DNA of 64,000 nt. Source: Monosiga brevicollis MX1. Taxonomy: Eukaryota > Opisthokonta > Choanoflagellata > Craspedida > Salpingoecidae. The stretch lies in contig NW_001865040.1 of assembly GCF_000002865.3 (NCBI RefSeq), positions 2,081,226 through 2,145,225 on the forward strand. The letters are read 5' to 3'. The translations under genes were made by a program, and so were the position numbers. The notes beneath the pieces were generated by a model that was not told the DNA's origin, did no database searches, and saw nothing but the letters and a program-made list of their open reading frames with translations. Within the stretch, counting starts at the first letter, position 1. Each line of letters begins with the position of its first letter. Positions 10,926 to 24,424 of the stretch are shown here, piece after piece.

Positions 10926-13900
10926 ATGGCAGCGAAAGCTGAACAGCAGGTCGACCTGGTCGTACGCCAATCGGTCTTCGATGATGGCATCCTTCCGCTC
11001 TCCCAAGCTCAGGCGTTGACCGTCGCGGTAAGCCATATCCCTGCCCATTCTTACCCAATTGGCAACATATGATTTGGGTCCTCGTCGCGATCCATCGTCC
11101 TTTGCGACCCTGCTGTGCCACCTTGTAGCCTGCTGCCCGCCCTCTCCTTCCCCCCTCACTCGGTGTGGTCTTTCTGCACTCTCATGTCGCTTTATAGAAC
11201 CTGCGCGTCTTGGCATTACAAGCCAAAGCCCCCAAGACCCAGAATGGGCCAAACGGACAGCCTTTGCGTGTTTCCATGGCCGAGCGAAAGCTCAGGTTTG
11301 TTGATGCACGCGTTTTGGTGCACCTAAATGACCACACCAACGCAAGCGTCCTGAGCTCGTCTCTTCAAGGTGCTCGCTCTCACATCGATCAACCCCGGCC
11401 GTGTTCTTCCCCAGCTTTGCTCGCTTCGCCTCATGGGCGTCTCGGGAGGACATTCTCAATTTGACCGAAGCGCACAGCTGGGCGTGAGTTGCCTCGCTGC
11501 TCACCTGCCACCGAATGCCGCCGCGCGTGACGCAACCACATCCTGATGGGGTTTCAAACTTTGCTTCCTGCCGATGCACCCGGATACATGCCAGGCTCTT
11601 TGAGACATTTGACGCAATCAACTGTATGATTCGCAATCAGAACGATCGTCGTGCCGCTTTTGTGGAGAAGACAGCCTCTCTTTCCGACGATGACCCCGGT
11701 CTCTGTGCGTTGACTATATGGCGTCACGTCCAATGTGGTTCTGCTGGCCCATCGTCCCCTGCTCCCCCGCTGGTGGGGCTCATGACATGCTGAGGGGTCC
11801 AAACTAACGCGTAGGGACAATGCGACGTCGAGCCGTGGTTCCCATCCTCCCGTTTTTGATCTATCTCTTTGTTCAAGTATGAATGCCTGCTTCGTGGCCC
11901 GTGTCAGCTCGTGCCTGCATGCGCTTTTGCTTATGCCAGCTCTCCCGCCACAACAGCAATTCGGCGGAGGCATCTTCAACCCAATGGCCGAAACGCCGCG
12001 CAAGCGTTTGACCCAGGATCAACGCCAATCTTGTACGTGCGCCTTTGGCATACTTTTTGGAGCACATTTTCTAATACACACGTCGCCCTGCGATGGCTAC
12101 ACCCGACGGCACTCACCGTTCTTGGCATGGTGCCCAGATCACGAAACACAAATGCAGGAACAATCACGACGTCGTCTTTTTGTTTGGCAACACATGCTTG
12201 ATTTGGTCCATCTCTGTGTCCCACAAGGTTAGTACCGAGAGCCACCAGTCATGCGGCCAGGCTCGCGGGCCTCACGCCCTCTCTGGTGCATGACCTTTTG
12301 CTAGATGAGTATGGTGTCAACGTTGAGGATGAGGCATTGATTGTGCCGCTTGACTGTGCCACTGCCCTGGCGTGGTTGCTCAAGATGCGCATGCATGAAG
12401 AGAACGTGTCACTGAACGCCTTGGTGCGGCAGCCTGAAGTGGGCGCCGAAGTGGGTTACTCCAAGCTGCAGCAAAGCCTCAACGCCAAGCGCCTGGCCAC
12501 TTGGCTTCGAGGCCACCTTCATCTGCCGCGCACGCTAGAGAACCAAGTCGGGGAGGAGCCCATGCCTTTTTTGGCACCCCGGGGCATTCCTGCTGTGGTC
12601 TCGCGCGTATCGAAGCGTACACTGATGGTGCGTGTCTCGCCTTTGGAGGTTGTTGATACAGCTCAGCCATCTGACCATGCTCATCTTCACGGGCCCTTGG
12701 CATGTCGATGGCAGTGGGACGAGTCGTCCTGCCAGATGACGGACATTTTCCTTCACCGGTGTCAGCACAGCACCATCTACATCTTGAGCCCTGTGCGGTT
12801 GGTTACATCCGGCCTTGTTACCAGATTGTCTTTTGGGCGTTGTGTGTGGTGTGTGTGCGTGGGAAAGGGTGTTTTCAGCTCGACGCGTTGCTGCACCTTT
12901 TGCAGCAGGCCTGTCGACGGCCTCATTTTTTTTTGGCTTGTGCGTGGTACGACGGTGCATTGGACAATCTCATCAACTTGTGCTGGCATTCAAACTAGTA
13001 ATGTCATCATCAACGAGTGTCTGCGGTGCGTGATTGTGATTGGAGCCGCAGCTGGCTTTGTCAACATTCACGGCTCCCATCAATGCGACGTTCACGTGGT
13101 GGCCCGTCGTCTGGTGCTTCGGTACGGCTCGCCCCACGCTTCAATATCGGGACTCACTCGTCCGTCGCATGGATCGGTCGGTCGTAGCCTCTCACGCACG
13201 CATGCATGGCCTCTGGGGTGGCATTCGATCCGCAAGGTCGTCGGAGGCCTGTCGCTGCTTTGCCAGCGTGAATCTGGCCTCACTTTTACTCGAGGGAAAC
13301 CACGACATACAATTTGTGCGTTGAGCCATCGATTCCTGGTTCATGTGCCACTTGCGTTGCCCCTATTTCATCCACGTTCTTGCTGCAGGCTCCATTTAAC
13401 ACCTGGTACGGTTCGCACGAAGCGCACATGCAAGCTGCAGCTTTGTTGCCCCACGTCAATCTTTGGGATCGCGTTGTCAACCTCGCACCAAAAGGTCGGT
13501 TTTTCCGAAGGCGTTGTCTTGTGCTACCATCGCTGAGTGAACCCCACCAGCGGGATTCCGTGGCCAATCCGGCGCATTTCTAAGTGCTTGTCTTCTTAGG
13601 CTTACAAACCGCCGATTACCAATTGCTTGAACCAGCACGCTTTTCCATTTTTCTGGTTCCATTCCTGGTTCCCGGGCCTACTCAGGTTTGTTTGTTTGGG
13701 ATAAATGTATGATGGCCCAACAGCAGTCAGACTTAACCTTCAGGCACCCACGGCAACCAGGAGACCAGCCGTGCATGAAGTGATTCATGTGTGTGTGCCA
13801 TGCGCGGTTCTCATTGCTCAGGCCATAGCAACGCAAGTACCGGAGGCTTACGCCCAAGCAATTCAGACCCGCCTTGATCAGGCACAGCAACTGCGAGCGC

Positions 13901-14271
13901 GGCTGAGCACGGCATGCGCCAGTCATCCAAACAAAGAAGAACTCGTGGACCTATTGCAGGTGGAGTTTATGGTACGCTTTGCCAGCGAGCTCACTTGATA
14001 TTGCCCCTTCTTGGTGTGCTTTGCTGGAGCATAGACCGAATGACGGGCTGGGCTCATGATGTTTTTTTTTTGTTTTTTTCCCATAATGTCGTTGTTCCTT
14101 CTTGTGTTTTCATCTCTGATTTTTTGCTGCTCTTTGGCACAGGATTGGCTGGGTAAATCTACCCGGCAGATAAGGGACTTGTATGCAATTGCTCGCAAGG
14201 CAGATCCGGCGCAGCAACGTCGCGAGGAAGCGCCAACCTCGCCCGACGCCTCCTCTGCTGCCTCGCCATAG
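10926..14271 (+). CDS. TBCCD1: TBCC domain-containing protein 1
   Basis: Fifteen exons (10926-11027, 11198-11295, 11370-11483, 11595-11704, 11815-11876, 11957-12032, 12138-12227, 12305-12627, 12715-12797, 12999-13121, 13237-13315, 13389-13494, 13600-13685, 13822-13971, 14143-14271) close in frame to 576 residues, near the vertebrate length. The TBCC/C-CAP beta-helix spans about residues 326-450, with IYILSPVR followed by NVIINECLRCVIVIG, then SSEACRCFASV and APFNTWYG. The first half aligns along its length with vertebrate TBCCD1, for example YSKLQQSLNAKRLATWLRGH. TBCCD1 is a centrosome and basal-body linker protein. Two acceptors are AAG rather than CAG (exons at 11370 and 13237), but phase and homology require them. 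The start at 10926 is the first ATG in frame with the conserved N-terminus. Confidence 0.9.
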
Positions 14272-14671
14272 TATTTTAGGCGGTCAATATTCTACACAAC
14301 CTTCAATCTGACCCCCAATTTTATCCCTTTGTCTCGAGCGCGCCAGTTGTCAGCATTGCTACCAAGTGTTCAACCTCCGCAGTTGAACTCCATTGCACAT
14401 GCCCTCAAGCGTAGTGGGGGAGCGTGGTACCTGAATACGGCAGCCAGCCGGCCCGGGGCATCTCGTGTTATTGGCCCTGGCAAAGCATGTAGACAGCTGA
14501 CTGGTCGCCTATCCAATCGTTGATCAAGTCAAGGGGCACCATACCCGGGTACGCAGCTGCAGTGGCAGTTGTCTCCCCATATCAACTCAACGTCCGCAGC
14601 ACAGGCTGGACAACAAAAGAGCTACATGTCACCCAAAGGACCAAACACAAAGACTGGGTGGTTTCACTGAG

Positions 14672-14749
<78 letters not shown>

Positions 14750-15455
14750 TCTTCTCTCTTCATTCTCTCTTCTTCCCTCTGTCTCTCTTCATTCTCTGCC
14801 TCTCTGTCTCTCTGTCTCTCTACTTTTCTCTTCCCTCTCTCTTTCTCCTCTCTTCTCTCTTCCTTCAACAGCTAGCTGGACAGCTTACGCGCGAGCGCAC
14901 GTCTCTCTGGATTCGCTTGTGAATCCATTGGACTTGTTGGTTCTCTGATTCATCACTTGATCGGCTCTCTCAACAATTTCCTGTGCTTGGTGTTCCCAGC
15001 TCCTCGCACCGCCCTCTCTCTCTCTCTTGCTCCCGGCTCTCGAGCTGGTCGTGGTACTTGAGAGTGCTCGGGTGGACTTGAGTGCCGTTGGCACAGGCCC
15101 GCCCCCCCAGACTCTGATTGGCGGGGCCTCTTTTGAAGGATCAAGGCATTGTGGTGGAGCGTCGCTGCTGATCCATCCTTCCTTGTTCTGCGAGAGTGGC
15201 CTGCTGGACTGGACCAGGTGAGACCTGAGCTCGGTCTTGGGTCTTTGTGCATGTCTCTCCTATCAACAGCACCCATCGCAGGGACTTTTTCCTAGCTGTG
15301 GCCCCGTCCCTTGTGCCCAGACTTTGCTCATCTTCTGCTTCGGCAACCCTTCTCCTCCACCTTCGCCCCTCCTTGCATCCTCTTGTTGAATTAGTGCCGG
15401 CCTTGACTGGAGCAGAACTCGTCGCTCTGAGTGATTGTCTTCACTGACCAGCGCC
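14272..15455. other. intergenic region between TBCCD1 and myosin I
   Basis: No gene was recognised in this stretch of about 1.2 kb. It contains a (CT)n tract followed by impure CT-rich sequence to about 14870. The rest is probably the TBCCD1 3' UTR and the myosin promoter and 5' UTR. Confidence 0.5.
14674..14741. repeat. (CT)n dinucleotide tract
   Basis: About 68 nt of CT repeat continues as a degenerate CT/TTC-rich tract to about 14870. It lies between TBCCD1 and the myosin I gene. Confidence 0.95.
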
Positions 15456-18400
15456 ATGGTGAGAGCTACCGTCCCCGTATCAACTTGCCAGCTCATGCCC
15501 ACTCTTTGTTCGTCGGGGCTGGCCTGCTCGGCTCGGGCATCCCACCCTCTGATTCAACTCATGGCCCTGCTCCACGGACCGTTGCTCATAGCCACCACAC
15601 TGGCAAAGCAAGACCAAGGAGGCCAACTCCGGTGTCGAGGACATGGTTCTGATTAGCAAGATCAGCGACGATGCCATTGCCGAAAACTTGCGCAAGCGTC
15701 TCATGGACGACCTCATCTACAGTTGGATTGGCCCGGTACTCATCAGCGTCAACCCTTTCAAGCAAATGCCCTACTTTACCGACAAGGAAGTCGACATGTA
15801 CCAGGGTGCTGCCCTCTACGAGAATCCTCCCCACATCTATGCCTTGACCGATGACTGCTTTCGCAACATGCTTATCGATAGCGAGAATCAATGCGTGATC
15901 ATCTCAGGTGAATCTGGTGCTGGCAAAACCGTCTGCGCCAAATTCATCATGAACTACATCACCCGCGTTTCCGGCGGTGGCAGCGAGATTCAGCGTGTCA
16001 AAAACGTCATTCTGGAATCCAACCCGCTTCTTGAAGCCTTTGGCAATGCCAAAACCATCCGCAACAACAACTCCTCCCGCTTTGGCAAATACATGGAGCT
16101 GCAATTTAGCCGAGCCGGTCAACCCGATGGCGGACGCGTATGTTGGCTGCACCCTGCTCTTCGAGCCGCTACTGGCCGCTGCAATTTCACACCTTCGGAA
16201 ATCGTTGAATGACTGGGCTCCCATTCATACTCAACTGTCCGTGCTTTCCCTCTTGCCTGCCTTCAACTAGATTTCCAACTTTCTGCTGGAAAAGTCGCGC
16301 GTGGTACTTCAGGGGCCCAACGAGCGCAACTTTCACATCTTTTACCAGCTCTGCTCCGGTGCGACTGCCGAGCAGCGTGAGCACCTCGGCATCAGCGAGC
16401 CGAGCTACTACAGCTACCTCAACCAGGTATCCATGCCCGCCTTCCGCCCCCACCGCTACGCAAGCCCGCTGGCAGGCGCATTGTTCCTGTGGACACCCAC
16501 TTTTTAATACCAACTCACCCACAACGCTCTGCCCACTCATGACAGAGCGGTTGCGACACAGTGGATGGCATTGACGACACCAAGGAGTTCACCGACACTT
16601 GCAACGCCATGCGTGTCATGGGCCTCACCGATGCACAGCAGGTATGGCTGGCAGCTCCTCACACGTGGCCATGCACGCTGCTGTTGCTGCCCTCGCCTCG
16701 AAATTCAGGAGGTGCCAGCCGTTTAGGGAACCAAGTTGCTAAATTCACGATTCCCCTCTGCTGGTGTCCATAGTGGGAGGTGCTCAAAGCTGTGGCCACT
16801 GTTTTGCATCTGGGCAACATTGCATTTGTTGAAAACGGCAACTACGCACAGGTGCGCCATTTCTGTAGCTCCTTGTGGTCGTGCTTGTCATGAGCCCAGA
16901 ATGCAACTGACATGTACATTGTGGGCAACAGGTGCAAGATGCGTCTTTCCTCGAATTCCCAGCCTATCTGCTTGGTGTTGAACCGGCTGTTCTCAACGAG
17001 AAGCTCACCACCCGCATCATGGAGTCTCGTTGGGGCGGAAAAACCGAGACGACCACCGTCACGCTGACCGTGGAGCAGGCCAACTACACCCGTGACTCCC
17101 TGGCCAAGGCCGTCTACTCGCGTCTCTTTGACTTTTTGGTTGCCACCATCAACAAAGCCATGGAGAAGCAGCAAGAGGAACTCAACATTGGCGTCCTTGA
17201 CATTTATGGCTTTGAGATCTTCGATCAAAACGGCTTTGAGCAGTTTTGCATCAACTTTGTCAATGAGAAGCTGCAACAGATTTTCATCAACCTCACGCTC
17301 AAGGCCGAGCAGGAGGAGTACGTCAGTGAAGGTATCACCTGGAAGCCCATCGAATTCTTCAACAACAAGACCGTGTGTGACTTGGTGGAAGGCAAGACAC
17401 CACCTGGCATCATGTACATTCTCGACGACGTCTGTGCTACTCTGCACGCCCAAACGGATGGCGCCGATTCCAAGCTGTTGGAAAAGCTCATCACGGGTGT
17501 CGGAAGCCACCAGCACTTTCAGAGCTTCACCGGCGGCTTCAAAATCATTCATTACGCCGGCGAGGTGTCGTACAACGTTGGAGGTTTCTGCGAGCGTAAC
17601 CGTGACTTCATCCTACCCGACCTCTTGCACCTGGTCCAGGGAAGCAACAACCCCTTCCTTGTGGGCCTGTTTCCGGATGACCCGAACCCCTTGGACAAGC
17701 ATGGTCGCAAGCGGAAGCAGGCCACCGCTGGTGGCAAAATCCGCAAGCAAGCCAACGATCTCGTAGATCGCCTCATGAAGTGTCAGCCTCACTACATTCG
17801 TTGCATCAAGCCCAATGAGACCAAAAAGCCCCATGATTGGGACAAGCAGCGTTGTCTTCATCAAGGTGCGATCCCAAACATGTTGCCGTATCCAGGTGCC
17901 TCAATGTGCGCTGACCTCACCCACCTTTGTCCTGGACCGCATGTTCTGTTCTCTTGACTGACTCTACAGTCCGCTACCTGGGTTTGAAGGAAAATATTCG
18001 CGTGCGCCGCGCTGGTTTCGCTTATCGCCGTGAGTTTGAAAAGTTCCTCGAGCGCTATGCCATCTTGACCCCAGAGACCTTTCCGCGCTGGAACGGTGAT
18101 CCCCGTCAAGGTATGATTGGTCGTGTGTGAGGCAATCCGCACATCCATGGTTTTTTTTTTTTTTTTTTCCTTGACTTTTCTTTCCACTTCCTTGCGCCCT
18201 TCCTGTGCTTTATCATTCATTGTTGGTGTGACATCCTGCCACAACTGCAGGTGTACAACACTTGATGGACTTTGTGAGCATGGAGGCTGATCAATGGCAG
18301 ATGGGCCGAAGCAAGGTCTTTGTCAAGAACCCCGAGTCGCTGTTTTTGCTTGAGGAGCTGCGCGAGCGCAAGTTTGATGGGTCAGTAATTTGTGATTCGA

Positions 18401-20091
18401 TCCTCGGAACAACCCCCTCGAGATGTTTTTGGATGTATCTTTCTTTGTTGGGCGTTGGGCGTTGGGCGTGGAGCGAGATCCAGACCGATGTCCACCCTTT
18501 CTCAAGATCTCGGTCAGGTTTTTGGAATATCGCTGCTGTTGCTCATATCCTTGTTGGTTGATGCAGCTTTGCGCGCAAGATCCAAACCTGCTACCGCCGC
18601 TGGAAGGCCCAGCAATTTTATGAAGAGCTCAAGAAGAAGGTTCGTCTGGGCTCGGCCGGCTGGAAACAACTCGAGGTCAGGTCCACTTTGCTCACCCCAC
18701 CATGCAACAATCTGCCTCGGTCTGTGCTGCCCTCCCATAGGCCTCAGACATTTTGTTGAACAAGAAGCAGCGCCGCATGGGCACAATCAACCGCAATTTT
18801 GTTGGAGACTACATTGGATACCAAGACAACCCTTCACTGCGTGCGTTGGTCGAGAAAAAGGAGCGCGTTGAGTTTGCTTACACGGTGGTCAAGTACGATC
18901 GGCGTTTCCGGCCTCAGAAGCGTGACCTTCTGCTGACCAGCAAGCACATTTACCTCATTGGTCGCGAAAAGCAGAAGAAGGGTCCCAACAAAGGTGAGCT
19001 GTCATATTTTCGAGCGCATCTGACCAAGGCATCTATCGCCCTGTACGCCCATGGCTGAGGCGACTGGTCTCACCGGATCGTGCTGTATACAATCACACAG
19101 GCGAGTATCTCGAAGTAGTCAAGCGCAAGCTGCCACTGGATCAAATTTCGCGAGTGTCCCTGTCCACCCGTCAGGACGATTTTGTTGTGCTTCATGTGGA
19201 CGCTGAGTATGACACTCCCGTGGAAATGGTCTTCAAGACCGAGTTCTTGACGCTGCTGGACAAGAAATATCGGGACGTGACCAACCGAACGCTGAGCGTG
19301 CAGTTTGCGGACCGAATCGAATTTAAGGTCAAGAAGGAAGGCTTGGGCGGCGGCACCTCGCGCCATCTTGAATGCGAGCGTGGTAGCACGTTTGAGGTCA
19401 AGGCGAGCGGCAAGAGTCTGAAGGTGTTTTCGCCCGAAGGCCTACCCAAGGATTCAAGTATGTACCCTGGATCTCTCAACTTGGATTTCGCTTCGTTGCC
19501 GCTTGGCATTGGTGATCGATGATCACGATGGCTTGATCGACACGATTCTGATCCATTTCCAAGTCAAGCATGCGCTTTCTCACGGTTCTTTGATGTGTGT
19601 GTGTACGTGTGTGTGTGTGTGTCCTCAACAGCACCTGGCAGTCATAACTTTTCAGGTGCCAACGTCAAGGCGTACTCGTCGCCTACACGCGCTGCTCCTG
19701 CCCAGCGCGCTGCCCCGTCCCAGCGTGCCACCTCAGCTGCACCCAAGGCCACCCGAGCTGCCCCGCCTCCGGTGCGCCGCAAACCACCTCCGGCCCCCAA
19801 GCCGAGCCTGCCGCAGGCTCGCGTTTTGTACGACTATGAAGCTCAGGTGCGTCGGCTGCCGCTCCCGCATTATTTCTACCATTTCTACCAAGGCTGCTTT
19901 AACTCAGTCGACCTCACCCCGGGCATTTCATGTACCCATAGGATGCGGATGAGCTGCACATTCGCTATGGCGATATTGTATCAATCGTGAAGAAGGATCC
20001 CTCAGGCTGGTGGCAAGCCAAGCTGAAGGGCCGTGAAGGCCTAATCCCCGCCAACTATGTTGAGGAGATTGGTGCCTCGACCACGGCATAA
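15456..20091 (+). CDS. MYO1E: class I unconventional myosin, long-tailed (MYO1E/F type)
   Basis: Thirteen exons (15456-15458, 15613-16137, 16271-16426, 16546-16641, 16774-16851, 16932-17865, 17970-18110, 18251-18380, 18567-18675, 18741-18993, 19101-19457, 19632-19846, 19942-20091) close in frame to 1048 residues. The motor has the P-loop GESGAGKT near residue 100, switch [10 protein letters not shown] and switch [11 protein letters not shown]. One IQ motif follows near 690-715 ([16 protein letters not shown]), then a TH1 lipid-binding domain near 730-920, an Ala/Pro-rich TH2-like linker, and a C-terminal SH3 domain near 988-1043 (ALYDYEA-like start, ending [11 protein letters not shown]). This order is that of long-tailed myosin I, which links membranes to actin in endocytosis. 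The first exon appears to be only the start codon (ATG before GTGAGA). If that is wrong, translation could begin at the Met at 15643. Confidence 0.93.
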
Positions 20092-20337
20092 AGAACCGAC
20101 TTATCTTTCATGACGGAATTTGAATGCTGGGTCTTCCAGTTACCAATATCCGGCTGTCCCTAACCACCGAAACAATTGATCCTCGGACCGTGTGGGTTGA
20201 GATCACACGCCAACATGAAAAAGGGATCAGAGGAGGCGCTCTGGGAGGCCTGTTTGTTTACATCTGATTTCTGGATTGATGTTCGGTCCGTAGCGCTCAG
20301 CGCCACGCAGCAGTCAAGACGCCCACTTGATGGCAAG

Positions 20338-21400
20338 TCAGGTGGTCTCCAGGGCTCGCCGACAGGCATACGATGAAAACAGAAGCCAAACCCAGGTGAC
20401 AAGGCGGTTGCGGGCCCCGGGAACAACGGCTTGCAACGCCAGCCCCAAGGGCTGAAGTGCAAAGAAGAGAAACATCAGCGAGATGCGATGGGCCGGTGCG
20501 CGCAACACAATGAGTGGATATACGTGCAGAATAGCACTAGTCACAAAGGTGGCAGCCATGGCGGCTGGCTGGGGCATCCCCCAACGACGAAGTGGGGCAA
20601 AACAGCAGCGGCGCAGCTGGCCGTGAACGGCTGTATTCCAGCGTCGCCAAAATTCAGCGACAGATTGAGCGGCCAAAGGGTTTGCTGCAAACATGCTCGG
20701 AAGCATGACAGGGCCCAGCATGATTCCAAGAAACCGATAAAGCAGGTCGATGAAGACGAGACCCGTGGCCAAGGCCATGGCATGCAGGCCGTGACCGACC
20801 ACATCACACACACGGCCCGCCAATGGTCCTGCCATGATGGTGATTGTGCCGGTGGTGGGAACATAAAGAGACAGAACAGTGACCAGGCCGTGAAGTGCCA
20901 GCATAAACCGTGCCTCATAAATCATGGTGCCAAAAGCTCGTCGGCGTGAGGCCACCGAAGTAGCGTCGCAAAGATCAGGGAACGATTGGATGTAGCCAAT
21001 GTGGAAGCGCAAAGATCGCCCATGCACGCGTCGAGGCACGAGGTAAGCCTCAAGTAGACGCAGAGAATGCACAAACGAAGCCAGGCTATACACGACGCGC
21101 AAGAGGGGATGTTGGAAAAGTGTGACCACCCAGGCTGCGAGGAGCGCGGGCACGGCAGCACGCATTGGGCCCTAAACAGGAACGAGCGCGGGCACTGGTG
21201 AGGCTGGGCACAGATAGCACGCGTACAGCTGGGATGCAATCTAAACTTCAAACCTCGGCTGGACCGAGTTGCATCGCACGCCACCGTGGACCCACCTGAT
21301 AATAGAGAAGGATGCCACATCCGATGAACAGGCTGTACCAAAGGGCAAGCCGACTCCCGTCCGCGGCCGAGAGCGGCGGAATAGAGTCCAGTGCCTCCAT
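20338..21400 (-). CDS. MBOAT-family, wax-synthase-like acyltransferase
   Basis: Two exons (21296-21400 and 20338-21171) close in frame to 312 residues. The protein is very hydrophobic, with several probable membrane helices. It carries FWRRWNTAVHGQLRR and a downstream buried histidine in SAILHVYP, the pattern of the wax-synthase branch of MBOAT O-acyltransferases, which esterify fatty acyl groups in the endoplasmic reticulum. The substrate cannot be told. The family is known from plants and fungi and is rare in animals. It converges on the myosin gene with only about 246 nt between stop codons. The start at 21400 is the first Met before a hydrophobic segment. Confidence 0.72.
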
Positions 21401-21724
21401 GCCGCTCGTCGACTTGACTTTGATCTCAAAACATATGAAAAAAATTAAAAAAAAAAAAATTGAAATTGAAAACTGTTTGTGAAGTTGTTTTTTTGTGATG
21501 CTCTGGATGGATCGTGCAGGTTCATTCGGATCACGCTTGCTTGACGCGTTGACTCAGCTGGTTTTGCTTTGTTTTGCCCCACCTTTCGTGTTTTTGTGAA
21601 TCGAGGCTTTGAATGGGTTGCATCCGGATTGCGTTTGATGCGCCAAAACGCAGCAGGGCACGATGAATTTTGATAACTGGTGGCGCGAGATCCAAACTTT
21701 GAGTTGAGAGCAACTCTTGGGTTG

Positions 21725-23676
21725 TTATTGTTCAAAGCTATGATCCAGACCGTAGCGGCACAGCCGAGCAACGAGGCCAGAAAGCTGCATGAAAGAGTCC
21801 AACCCCTCAAGGATGCGCAAGTGACTGCGGCCAATCTCCTGTTTTGTGCGGGTCGCATTTTCAAGCGTGAGGGATGAGCGCTTTGAACAAAGGCAGTTTC
21901 TTTTTAATGTCGATGGACGGCTCCACACTAAGAAGGAATTTGCGTCAAAGAGTGCAAGCGAGGCCCGTACCTTGATGTATTCCAGTTTGATGCCTTCTGG
22001 CATTTCATAAGACTTGGTTACACGGAAAATGACGTTGATAATGTCAATGGCCGCATATCCCAGCCGCCAGAGCTCGGCAAGACCTACAGACACAAACCGC
22101 CCAGGCAGGAGCGTGGGATCGGTGTGAGCACGGGCATTCGTGAAAGAGCATACTGCGGACTAGCGCCCATGAGGCGCTTTTGTACGGTGTTCGGGGGAGC
22201 AAGGCCGCGGAGACAAACCGTCATAGGCGACGTCGATGGAGCCCTCGAGGCAAGCCTTGACTACGTTCTTGACCAAGAGAGGGTGGGGTTGGTCGCAGAC
22301 CTTGAAAACCTTATCAGCAGATATCTCGCCGAAACTCTGATGGGTGGATTGCAGATTGTTGATGGCCTGGCGCATGTCGCCTTCTGCGGTGAAGATCAGA
22401 GCTTCCAAGCCGGAGTCGAGCTGAACAATCTGTACTCGAGTCGAAATACATGTGAGCAAGGCTGATGAGCCAGAAGTGATGCCAACCAGCATCGACGGGA
22501 ACACAAGGCGGTTCTAACCTTTTCCGCTTGGCAAACGTCAATAAGACGCTTCAAGACCTGAGCGTCGGTCAAGCGTGTGTATCGGAGAATGGTACACCGA
22601 CTCTGAATCGGATCAATGATTTTCTCTGGCACACCCAGCATGCTGTGAGGACTCTGCGGACTTTGGAGTTGCTTGTGCAGGCAGCAAAACGGAGACCAAA
22701 GCGTGTACCTGAGGTGTTGCAGGCGAGCGCGAAGCGAGTTGTGTTGGAATAAAGCTCAATGGTACGACGCAGGGCTTGTTGCGCCGTGGGTGTCATGCTG
22801 TCCACCTCGTCCAAAATGACAATTTTATGACGGCCTGGAGGGAGAGATACCTTTTTCTTGGCAAACATTTTAATCTTGTTGCGCACGACATCAATGCCAC
22901 TGCAGAAAAAGAAGAAAAAAAAAAAAAAAAAAAAGAACAAGGAGAAATGGGGCGGCGCGCACACACGATGAGGCGCGGCAGTGCGGTGTGCAAGCAGCGT
23001 AGAGCGTAGCATCTGGCTGGTTGTGCAGAGAGCGAACGGGCAAGGGTGCGTCCTGGTTGAAGGTGGGCCAAATGTACGTACCGATCATCTGAAGCATTGG
23101 TTTCCATCACAGCTTCTTTGTAGGATTTGCCGAGCAGCGTTCGGGCCAGGCACAGGATGCTGGTCGTCTTGCCGATTCCGGGTGGGCCCTAGCCGCGGCG
23201 GCGTTGGGGTGACAATATAAGTATGTCAGGCTCCACAGCGTGTGGTCATTTTTGTCAAAAAGCTGAGGCTCGTTGCGCGCGATCAACTCACAGCAATGAT
23301 AATGTTTGGCATGTTACCATCCTTGGCAATCACCTAGGACAGAACCCGGCAAGAGACAGGGAGTCATTTGATATGAAAAGAATTCGCTCTGGATTAGTAA
23401 GGAAGAAGGCTGACAGGCCCACCTTGAGACGGCTGACCGTGGCCTCGTTGCCAACAATGTCATCCAGCACTTGGGGGCGATACTTTTCCACCCTATGCAC
23501 AATGGGAACGGTAGCAGTACCCACAGGCCAAAGGCGTGAGTTGGGGAAAGACCTGTGTCACTGTTGACTGTTGATCTCGGCTGAGGCGAGCAGGCAAGCA
23601 GGTCAGACCAGGGTAGCTCAAAGCTGCGTTCCTTGGCCGCGGCGACAGGGACGGCAACATCGGCCTCGGTATCCAT
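21725..23676 (-). CDS. RFC2: replication factor C subunit 2
   Basis: Nine exons (23609-23676, 23423-23492, 23292-23333, 23082-23188, 22709-22899, 22519-22625, 22219-22429, 21971-22083, 21725-21838) close in frame to 340 residues, close to vertebrate RFC2. The clamp-loader AAA+ motifs are present: VEKYRP, Walker [10 protein letters not shown], Walker B LDEVDSM, and the RFC box with sensor and arginine finger [10 protein letters not shown]-terminal strings [13 protein letters not shown] and [13 protein letters not shown] distinguish RFC2 from other small subunits. It loads PCNA during DNA replication. The intron before exon 5 has a long sense-strand poly(T) tract next to its acceptor. Confidence 0.95.

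Positions 23677-24424
<748 letters not shown>

Noticed and set aside
12286-13536. Single 416-codon plus-strand open frame
   Set aside because: It runs through several TBCCD1 introns by chance. Homology and splice phase show that only parts are exons.
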